Below, one piece after another: positions 55,421 through 64,000 of a DNA stretch of 64,000 nt (position 1 is its first letter; every line of letters starts with the position of its first letter). The stretch lies in contig JAOANR010000014.1 in NCBI GenBank assembly GCA_030278955.1, positions 37,461,453-37,525,452 of the forward strand, in the 5' to 3' direction. The notes beneath the pieces are model-generated. The model searched no databases. It was given only the letters and a program-made list of their open reading frames with translations, and was not told where the DNA came from. Made by a program: the position numbers and the translations under genes. This DNA comes from Hygrophila difformis (lineage: Eukaryota > Streptophyta > Magnoliopsida > Lamiales > Acanthaceae).

Positions 55421-57990
55421 CTAGTAATACGGAGCTGGGCTGTTTAAGTCTGGGAAAATTAAACAATTCGCTGCATCGTGTCCTGCGCCACCACATGATG
55501 TACATAAGTGTGGAATGGTTGGTCGGTACTCGGATGGACCGGCGACATCGGCGCTCGGGCCAGGACACCTCTTCCAATTATGGCCCACCGCACCACACAC
55601 ACTGCAGGATTACCGCCTTCGGAATTCCCAGCTCCTTCTGCCCCCGATGGAATCCGACTTTGTTTCGGTCGACCAGCCTGCCTCGGGCAATCTGGCGTCT
55701 TGCACGTTGCGTTGGCAATCGCGGTCGGGACTACCCAGTCGGTCGGGTGGCCCATAGGATACACTCGCGCTTTCCATGACTGGACGAGGACCGCACGCTG
55801 GTAGTGTGGTGACACATATGCAGTCTGCTCGTGGTTCACAAACCTACGCAAAAAGGTTGGAGCGTTAATTAAACATTATGTCCGTGCCACTTAACCAGTA
55901 TAAAACCGACTTCTAGTTCAGGCCCGTCGATACCTAATCGCTGCCGATGCATGGGGACACGGTATCAAATGCTGCTGAAACCTCTGGCACGTGCATGTCT
56001 TCGAGCCAAGGTTTACTGTGTACTCCTTGCCGTTCTGCTTGACGTTGAACTCATCGGACTTCCTTGTGTCCTTCACTGACAGGGTATGTCCTTCATCTTT
56101 CGCCTTCATCAGCTCCACATGTGCCCAGTCAGTCAACACAGTAGTGCCACTCAACGCGTCGTTGTGCCGCTCCGTAAACCAATCAGCAATAGTTGCACGA
56201 ATGACGTCGAGCATTGAGCACACAGGCAACCTTCGCGCCCACTTCAATACGTGGTTCATGCTCTCTACGGGATTCGTCGTCATCATGTCATAACGACGAA
56301 CAGGACACTTCACACGCGCAAACTTGTCCTCCCCTACTTTCTCCACTAGATGCGTATATGCGGAAGGACACTGTTGCTTCAACGCATCCATGTGACGATT
56401 ATAATCTGAATTCTTGTATGCATAGGCAACCGATGTGAACAGATCCTTCACTCTCTTCCCATACCGACCTAGATTGGACTTTATATGGAACGTACAGAGG
56501 ACGTGGCGTGCATCTGGTAACACTTGATCAATCGCAGTTCCAATGCACTTCGCCCCGTCGGACACAATCAACACATCTTTCTGCAGGTGTAGTGCCCGGT
56601 GTAATTGCAATAGAAACCACCGCCACGTCTCAATTGACTCCGTCGGCCTAACAGCGAATGCAAGCGGGAATAACTGATTGTTTCCGTCTTTCGTTACCGC
56701 CACGAAGAGGACACCCTTGTACTTGCCCTTTAAATGTGTCCCGTCGATTGCCATGAAAGGCCGCATCAGTGGCCACCCAGCAATCGAGGCACCCAGTGCA
56801 AAGAATGCAAGCCCGAATTTCCCCTCCATGTCCACCGCGTAATCCGTCACCGTATTTGCATTTGACTCCTTCAGCATGTGTAGGTACAAAGGGATCATCT
56901 TGAAAGAACTGTCGTGATCCCCAAAAATTGAGACAATTGCATGGTCCCTAATCTTCCGGGCCATTCCGATCGAGACGTTGACACCTTCTTTCCGCAGCTT
57001 ACTCTGAATCATTAAAGGCTCTAACGTCTTCTCCTCGACGACAATATCTGCGGCATAATAGCTGCCCAAATGTCTCGATGGGAGTGTCGTCGGATTGGGC
57101 CTGTCCGGGTCTGCACTGCACGTATGCGGGACCAGTCTGTACACCGTCCAAAGCGATGCCGTTCCCCTTGCTCGCATCTGAAATTTGCAACCATCAACCC
57201 TACACCTCACGAAATACCTCGACTTATCCGACTTCCACGTATCGAAACCACACCTAGCATCCACAAGATATTTTGTCAGCTTTTCTTGTAATTTCGCCTT
57301 CGTTGGGAAGACTGAGCCGACTGCGAATGATGTGTCCACAGTCTCGTCCACGTGTTCATCCACCAATCGTTCCGGTAAGTCGAAGTGTGGCCGCGGAAGG
57401 TTCCACTTCCCATGACTCATCTCTGGGACAACGTATGCTTCTTCAGTCCTCGGCCAAACCGGATTATGCCCTGCTTGCAGCCCGGGCCGCCCCTCTTTCT
57501 GGACCCGTTCCTTATTCCGCTCTTGGTCTCTGAGGATATTGTAATACTGTTCCACACCACCGTAACGCAAGGGTGGGTCTGGATCCTCTTCAGCCTCCGA
57601 TCCCGAGCTACTCTCCTCATCACGTGATGTATTTCCAGCATCCTCCGCGTGGCCATGCTCTACGGCATCTCCGCCGAGATTCACCGCCGTCTCCGGCACC
57701 TCATCGTATTGTAAATGCCTCCCTCCTTCACCGATAACACTGCTCGGATATCCAGCAAAATTACCCATAGCGCTTCTTTCGTATACATTTTCACCAACCG
57801 CTCCGTACCTGTGGCTGCTCCCGACTACATTTGCATGCCCAAACATATTCATTGTCGGGGTCGTGCCAAATATGCTCTCCATCACACTTCTCGACTCCAA
57901 ATTGGCGATTGGGAAATTTCGTTCGGCGTCGTAATTTGTTGAGTGTTGTGTATCTTGTATCCCTTTTATTAAAAACAATTTCACAAACAC
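55421..57990 (-). CDS. mudrA-like: Mutator-like (MURA) transposase
   Basis: Exon 1 runs 57990-55934 and exon 2 starts at 55843, after a 90-bp phase-2 intron. The start is uncertain; a later Met (MESIFGTTP, about 57,882) is more plausible. Order: an acidic N-terminus; a MuDR DNA-binding domain (LQEKLTKYLVDARCGF to PHTCSAD); a MULE catalytic domain with Asp in AIDGTHLKGK, Asp in VSDGAKCIG and Glu in TTNPVESMNHV; then a SWIM zinc finger (CTCQRFQQHLIPCPH). Exon 2 has the usual GRPKQSRIPSG. In the current frame it stops at 55,459. Two CCHC-type knuckles (GHNWKRC; CTSCGGAGHDAANC) lie in a frame shifted at a (GT)n run near 55,600, ending at 55,421. The catalytic part looks intact. It converges on the Ulp1-like gene, whose stop is 150 bp away. 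Confidence 0.9.
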
Positions 57991-58500
57991 ATGTAAACCT
58001 TATAAAATTACGGCTGCATAATATGTAGATGACGTATTTCAACCACACTATAGTGTATCCGTTATAAAATATTTACAAGCAGTGTAAAAATAAAACTTAA
58101 GGTTCAGACCTCGCTCTTCCTCTTCGTGTGAATGCCACTCGCCCTGGTACCATGTGCTGCCGCTTAGCCGCTCAAACCAAGACATTGTTCTGAATAGTGG
58201 ATCAATCACCCATAAGTAACAACATAACAATTTTACCGATTTATTACAATAATATGTTTAATAGTAATAACAATAATTTTAATTATTATAAACTACAATA
58301 TGTTAATAATTTTTTCAATAATAATAGCAATAATAACAATAGTAATAATAATGATAACACCAATAACACTATTATTATTAGTAACACTATTCTTATTAAT
58401 AACAGTAATTACTAATCTCCACTATAACACCAATAATTTCCTGGAAAGGACTGTGCAAGAACCAACAGATTCGTGGGCAATAAGCTGGACGAATCACACA
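57991..58500. other. AT-rich upstream region of the transposase
   Basis: Mostly AAT/ATT microsatellite-like sequence; no gene. Any transposase promoter should lie here or in the adjoining motif cluster. Confidence 0.5.
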
Positions 58501-58514
58501 TTTAAAATTGACCT

Positions 58515-58680
58515 GTGGTTCGTGGTCTAAGGGTTCGTGGTGCACACATCGACCACGAACCACATACCTTACCACGGCCCTGTGGTTCGTGGTACTGGTT
58601 CGTGGTCGCAAATGGACCACGAACCACAGTGTGGGCCGTGGTTGCAAATGGACCACGACCCTGTGGTTGCAACCACGAAC
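58515..58680. repeat. ACGAACC/GGTTCGT motif cluster 3
   Basis: At least seven copies, mostly as GTGGTTCGTGGT or ACCACGAACCAC, in both orientations, upstream of the transposase gene. Confidence 0.75.
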
Positions 58681-58689
58681 CGCAAGGTT

Positions 58690-59515
58690 TTTTTTTTGCA
58701 ACGGCCCACAAATTATAATTATGATAATTAATATTAATACTACTACTACTAATAATAATAATAATATATAACTGACAAATGTAACAAATACTTAAGTTAA
58801 ATACTGTAAGTATTAATAATACCAACAACAACAATATTTATTTTTCTAAAATAAGTAATAATAATAGTAATCATTAATTTAAAATTAAGAAAAAATAATA
58901 GTAACCATGAATCTAAAATAAATAATACCAACAACAATAATATTTATTAACATAAATTCTGAAATAATAATAAAAGAGCAAAATAATTAAAATTTTGTGA
59001 CGTAATTTTTTTTTAAAAAAAAGAAAGGATATCATACGCAACCATGAATTTAATTCAAAAAATCACTTTTCTTTATTTACTAAATATAATATGAAGACTA
59101 TAAAAGGGAATTTAATTAAATTACTACATACCATTGCTAAAGAAACCATAGATCTACAATTTAGGCTTAACAAAACCAACATCTCTCATTACACACATTA
59201 AATAACTTAGATCCGAAACGAAAACTAACAATTTATTTAGACAACCATTTCAAAGCAACAATTTAAAGATAAATCTCTTACGGAGTCGTCGTGCCCTGGA
59301 GCCTTAATTCTTCAATACTTTGTCTCACTGGATGCTCCCAAGATGCGCAAGATAAATCTTGCTTCCCTTATAAATTTCTCCTGTTAAAAATGAATGTTGG
59401 ACAGTGCAAATGAAAGAGAAGAGTATAATCTCTATATCCAAATTTATTGGTTTCATCCATGGTGGGTGGTCAGGAATAAATTATGTCCACCATGCCTGGG
59501 TCGGGATAATAATAC
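58690..59515. other. AT-rich subterminal DNA
   Basis: AT-rich spacer between motif clusters 3 and 4; no gene could be supported. Confidence 0.5.
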
Positions 59516-59517
59516 TA

Positions 59518-59815
59518 GGTTCGTATAAGAACCACTTCAATGACCGAACCACTTTCCCGTTTCCCAATGTCTGATGGGGAATAAATCCAGCCCCACATCT
59601 GGGCAAAGGTTCGTGCACGAACCACATGGACCGTGGTCAATCTAAAAAATCATGAATCCATAGCCACGTGGACCCGTGGTTCGTCTTCAACACATAGGGA
59701 TCGTGGACGGTCCCTGCCGTTGAAGACGAACCAGTCGTCCTTAATCACCCTTATTAATTAATCCCATGGACCGTGCTTCCTAACCCGGTTCGTATACGAA
59801 CCACACCACGAACCA
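59518..59815. repeat. ACGAACC/GGTTCGT motif cluster 4
   Basis: About nine copies, including the palindromes GGTTCGTGCACGAACC and GGTTCGTATACGAACC. It overlaps the right inverted repeat. Confidence 0.75.
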
Positions 59816-59902
59816 GGGGTTTTTATGCCTTTTCGGGTACAAAAGTTGAGGAATTTTGGCGGCTGGCAAAAAAGAGTATTGTCAGGACCTGCCATGGCAC
59901 TG
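59706..59902 (-). repeat. Right terminal inverted repeat of the MULE
   Basis: Reverse complement of 19,624-19,818. The best-matched part is 59,780-59,902. Confidence 0.85.
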
Positions 59903-59916
59903 CCACCTATTTCTTC

Positions 59917-59926
59917 GGTGCACAAT
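59917..59926. repeat. Right target-site duplication (candidate)
   Basis: GGTGCACAAT, identical to 19,601-19,610. Confidence 0.6.
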
Positions 59927-60435
59927 TGGGAGGTAGAACAAAGACCTCAGGACAAGATGATTCTGAGCAAGAGTAACAGCTCACAAACAACATGGTACGT
60001 AACTAACTAATAATACAAGTACATATGCTGGAAAGCAAATTTACAGAAAGAAGAGTAAATTGATACTACAAGGAAAGGTAAACAATTGATGGAAAAGATA
60101 AACGACAGAAACCAGAGAGTGGTTCCAGGATGATTTCAGGACTACAACATCATATGGAGGTAAAAGGAAAAAGAAAAAAACAGTGAAAATTATGTTTTTC
60201 ACATGGTCAAGTCACACTCTACCTTATTTGTCCATACAAATAAAATTTCAACAATCTCAGTTTCGGTTTTATCTCTTTTCCACACTTGGTGTAGGATCGA
60301 ACGTACACAATTCATATCATCTATAAAGGAAAGTCCATCATTGGCACCACAGAAAGCCAATTAAGAAATATTGGGAGTTCATCTGCAACTCAAGTTTGTA
60401 TTCTCACCACCACATACAGAAAGAAATAACAAAAC
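59927..60435 (+). promoter_or_regulatory. Upstream region of the fifth UGT gene
   Basis: Host DNA resumes after the MULE. CTATAAAGG with TATAAAG at 60,322-60,328 is a good TATA box, 114 bp before the ATG. No other gene. Confidence 0.5.
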
Positions 60436-61415
60436 ATGGCCTCAGTGCAGAAACTCCATGCCATCATCATCCCAATCCCTTTCCCGGGCCACATTAATCC
60501 ATCTATTGATTTGGCTCTCAAACTCGCATCCAAGGGTTTTGCCACCACTTTTGTCAATCTTGAGTTTGTTCACCACCAAATGATGTCAAAATCTGACACT
60601 AAAGAAGAAGTCGATGTATTTTCGTATGCATGTAAATCAGGTCTTGACACACGCTACATAACAGTAGGCGATGGTTTTCCTCTGGAGTTTGATCGGGTTC
60701 TCAATGTGGAGGAGTACATGGAGTCCATGCTTATAAATTTCCCAACGCGTGCTGATGAACTTGTTGGAGGAATTATCAAAGCTAATCCGTCTATGGTCCA
60801 TTTCATGGTTGCTGACACTATTTTTGCATGGCCTGCAATGGTTGCCAAGAATTACAACATTGTTAACGTCTCGTTCTGGACAGAACCTGCACTTGTATTT
60901 TCTTTAATATACCATGCCGAGCTTCTTAGTGTAAAAGGCCATTTTCCATGTAAAGGTATGCACATACTGCCCCAACTTACTATTTATCAGCTCATCCAAA
61001 AAACTTACTATTTATCAGTGTGAATAATAAAACACAGGATTAATGGATCAATTTTTTGTCCCTGGCAGATAATGTAGAGGATGAAATAACTTACCTTCCT
61101 GGAATCAAGTCGATCAACACAAAGGACTTCATGCCATACCTGAGACAAAGCGACGTTGAAACTACATCATACAAAGTTGTTTTTTCGGGATTCAAGGAAG
61201 TGAAAAAAGCAGACTTCATACTACACAACACAGTGTATGAACTGGAATCTGAAACACTTTCAGCTCTAAACAAATACCAGCCCAATTATGCTATTGCCCC
61301 TATTTATTTCTCCAAGGATCTTCCCTCAGACACTGTCCACAAAAGTACTTGCCCTGAAACAGACTGCACCGAGTGGCTGGCTTCCAAACCCCCTTGCTCG
61401 GTTTTATACGTCTCC
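60436..61415 (+). pseudogene. UGT86A-like glycosyltransferase truncated by an LTR insertion
   Basis: Exon 1 is 60436-60955 and exon 2 starts at 61069; the phase-1 intron matches the sister genes. H19 in PFPGHINP and the VADTIF segment are present. The frame is open and close to the 15.2- and 17.4-kb copies up to LYVS at 61,415. There the LTR of an antisense retrotransposon begins, and its first bases TGA provide an immediate stop. The PSPG box, needed for UDP-sugar binding, is cut off. The rest of exon 2 should lie beyond the window, on the far side of the insertion. Confidence 0.92.
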
Positions 61416-64000
61416 TGAAACTTTTGACAAGTTTCGTTAACACGAGTATCTTTATAAAATATATCAAGTTCGAATTTATTAAATGAAAAGAGTTATGATC
61501 CATGGGAAAAGGGGTTTAAGGATATATTTCACTTTTTATTACTCATGTCAGAAACTTGGAATTCAAACGGCGCAGTGGATCTCCCCGGCATGAAACTTTT
61601 GACAATTTCCTACCATGAAGATCCTTGCCATGAAGCTTTTGACAAGTTCCCACTATATGAGTATTTTTTGAAACATAATACTCCTGGTTTTCAATTTTAT
61701 TTAATGAAACCAAATTATGTAGATGGAGTTGGGATTAGGGATATATTTATAGGTTGTCACGTTTTTATTACTCGTGTTAAGAAACTGTGCCCCCGAAAGC
61801 GCACGGTGTCAAAAATTGCAGTAATTTATAGTAAGACCGGATCGTTCACGGGAGGATGTGCGATAGAAGCAGGTCCCACGTCGTTTTACTAGATTTCCAC
61901 TCGTATTGCTCAAATCAGTTTTGAAGTTGGACTAACAACTACATGACTGAATTTAATCTACATTATGAAAGCAGATGGAAATAATTCCACTAAAACAATA
62001 AAAGCTGTAAACTATGCTATAGTATCTATGAAGTTGATTCAAAATGATGACAGAAAGGACAGGGAGAAAAGAATAAAGATTGGACAAGGTTTAGATAAAA
62101 CATAATTAAACTTCCATTTTTATACACAGATCTTTGCTTGGGATAATCCTGTCAGGAAGCTAATTCTCATGCTCTCAGCACCATGTTCCCTTTAACAGAC
62201 AGGTACTTACATTGTGAGTTTACATGTTCTTAAGACCACAAGTTCTAAGATACCACAGATTCATAACTGCCCCGGGCAGGGTATGATATTTCATTTGTGG
62301 TGGTCAAGCAACACCTGACAAGTCATTAGTTGAATTGCCAAGTACTGTTATCATTCCCCCGCGTCACACCCAAAGTTTCTAATCAAACCCTGAACTATCC
62401 CTTAACTCTCAGTCCTAGTAGCAGTTAGAAGATCTAGAGACACATCCGAGTGACCTCTACGAAAGCAATTAAAAGAAAGCAGTAAAGAAAGCATTTAAAA
62501 TCCTATCACTCGGAAGTTTCAAAAGCTTCGTACTGGTAGTAAAAGAAAGCCCCCAGTCAGGATGACCGGACGTGGATCAAGAATTCCCGAATCTCGGTGA
62601 ACCGCTCGCAGTGTTCACTTCCTTTCGGGTGGTTATGAGATACAAACTAATGAAACGAACTAATAGGTTAGTTCGTTCCGGATGCACTCACTCAGGACTC
62701 AAAAGTAGGCTTTGGCAGAAGAGGATAACAGTTGAAAGGAACTCAACCCTATCTTAGAAAATAACCAAGGCCTACGTATTGTTCCTCTAGTATTAGCTAT
62801 CACACTGTATTTGAATCCAAGTGGATCCCATCTCGGTGTGATAGTTAATACTAAATTCCCAACACATAGCAATTTTGGAAAATAATAAATGTGAAAACCA
62901 TTCCCTAAACATGTACTAGACTTTCAATAAGAACACAGACCCTTTCGGTCTAGAAGAGACCTAATCGCTGACTCTGCTTCTAATTTCCCAAAAATTAACC
63001 CTTGACAGAATATGAACTAGACATAACTGAGGAATTTATCCCTTACTCAGATCCGGAATTTATAAATGAATTTTTGTTAGAAGTTTAATATGCGATATCT
63101 AATTTAAATCTAGACTTCTAATGTCCAAGGAAAGGATCCCAAAATATTATGGACCACAGTAACTACATAATAATATCATGCGTAAAGATATATGGAAGTG
63201 TAAAATCAATCAACCCAAAATATAATGGTGGGTTTAGACAGAACGCGTGACACAGAATGAGGTGGCCGTGAGGCCAAAAAGGGTGGCAGAGTAATTAGGT
63301 GGAATGCAAACATCTGCTTTCCAACTTCCCAACCACTCAGATGGAGCGAATTTAGACAGCAGAAGCCCTAAAATGGTAGTGTCGCTACCAGTTGGGTCCT
63401 TACTGTCTGTGAATTCTGATAAAACCTACATGCTTCCTTTCAGCAATATTCATTAGCTAATATTGACAGATATTAACCAACTTATACTACAGATTGGAAT
63501 TTGGGTTTGGAAATTAAGATAAAGAGAATAAAACTGTATTTGGACAGTAATTAATCGAGTGGCTACTTCATTTCCCGGTGAAAGGACCGTTCGCCTGACC
63601 TCGTTTGTTATTATCCAAACCATGCAAAATAACAAACAACAATTAACATACAGATTACGGGCTACTTCATTTCCCGGTGAAGGGACCGTTCGCCGACATT
63701 ATTCTGTAATATCTCTCACTGTTTGTTCATACATCACAAAAAAGGATAAAATAGAATAGAAATAGAGACAGTGCCTTGTATGAGAGACATTGGTTTCTCA
63801 TGCAAGGTTATGGAATCAATCCATAATTAATGTCTTAAATAATCCTTCACACCATAATTAATTACAGTCCGGATTATCTGTTTAAGGCATTAAGGTTTTG
63901 TTTATAAAAAAATATTTTAGGGGGAATTTAACAAAGATCCTTTAATCAAGATAATTATCGATCTCAACCATTGCTAATCATGATCTTTAATTATTGACTT
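61416..64000 (-). mobile_element. Antisense LTR of a related, older Athila-like element (partial)
   Basis: It begins TGAAACTTTTGACAA, the reverse complement of the 3' end of the LTRs at 35,226 and 50,128. It follows their order back to the part equivalent to about 32,490, where the window ends. Divergence from those LTRs is far greater than between them, with indels, so this is another subfamily or an older copy. Degenerate LTR-end plus primer-site copies occur at 61,591 and 61,631. A 36-bp sequence (GGCTACTTCATTTCCCGGTG...) is repeated at 63,561 and 63,660. It is not known whether this is a solo LTR or a full element. Confidence 0.85.

Larger units (their letters stand above)
19611..59916. 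mobile_element. Giant Mutator-like element (MULE), ~40 kb
   Basis: Bounded by long inverted repeats (19,624-19,818 and 59,706-59,902) and by a candidate 10-bp target duplication. It encodes a Mutator transposase (minus, right) and a DUF1985-Ulp1 protease gene (plus, left of it), converging at about 55.3 kb. Other cargo is an eL15-derived tandem array, a palindrome-rich mosaic and ACGAACC clusters. A 19.4-kb LTR retrotransposon is nested inside; without it and one TSD copy the element is ~20.9 kb. MULEs carrying Ulp1-like genes and captured host fragments are known. This size and cargo are unusual. The outermost ~13 bases of the two ends do not match each other, so the exact termini are uncertain. 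Confidence 0.75.

Noticed and set aside
19615..59911. Nine-base target duplication directly abutting the strong inverted repeat at 19,624 and 59,902
   Set aside because: The flanking 9-mers CCGCACACA and CCACCTATT do not match; the 10-mer GGTGCACAAT slightly further out is the better candidate.

Overview
This is a stretch of nuclear DNA from a flowering plant, most likely a eudicot. The evidence is spliced UGT86A-type glycosyltransferase genes, Stowaway MITEs, tRNA-derived SINEs, a 3' L1 LINE fragment with an RNase H domain, an Athila-like Ty3 retrotransposon with a tRNA-Asp primer site, and a Mutator-like (MULE) transposon. I cannot name the species. No tRNA, rRNA or bacterial-type features were seen.

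Layout. (1) 1-19.6 kb is host DNA. It holds an intact UGT86A1-like gene on the minus strand (2.1-3.7 kb), an AT-rich intergenic zone full of MITEs and SINEs (4.1-12.3 kb), and a plus-strand tandem array of UGT86A-like genes at 12.4, 15.2 and 17.4 kb. A fifth copy lies at 60.4 kb. All share one phase-1 intron at the same place. Only the copies at 2.1 and 15.2 kb look catalytically ordinary. The 12.4-kb copy has a frameshift, the 17.4-kb copy has lost the catalytic His, and the 60.4-kb copy is cut by an LTR.

(2) 19.6-59.9 kb is, in my reading, one giant MULE inserted into the UGT array. It has ~195-bp inverted repeats near its ends, a candidate 10-bp target duplication (GGTGCACAAT), and four clusters of the motif ACGAACC/GGTTCGT. 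Its genes are a Mutator transposase (minus strand, right side) and a multi-exon DUF1985-Ulp1 (C48) protease gene (plus strand). They converge, like mudrA and mudrB in maize MuDR. The left side carries a 270-bp tandem array derived from ribosomal protein eL15, then a mosaic of short repeat modules with a 2.58-kb palindrome and a second ~1.1-kb palindrome.

(3) 30.7-50.1 kb is a nested 19.4-kb Athila-like LTR retrotransposon (4.5-kb LTRs, 5-bp TSD GGCAG) that split exon 1 of the Ulp1-like gene. Its gag-pol is badly broken although its LTRs differ by under about 1%. Downstream of integrase it carries an F-box ORF in the position of the extra/env-like ORF, arrays of a CpG-rich palindromic motif (TACGGCGCTA/TAGCGCCGTA), and three polypurine-tract-like motifs, two of them in hairpins.

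(4) 61.4-64.0 kb is the antisense LTR of an older relative of that retrotransposon, inserted in the fifth UGT gene and running off the window.

The most unusual items are the captured F-box gene, the CpG-palindrome arrays, the in-frame eL15 array, the large palindromes inside the MULE, and the His-to-Leu UGT.
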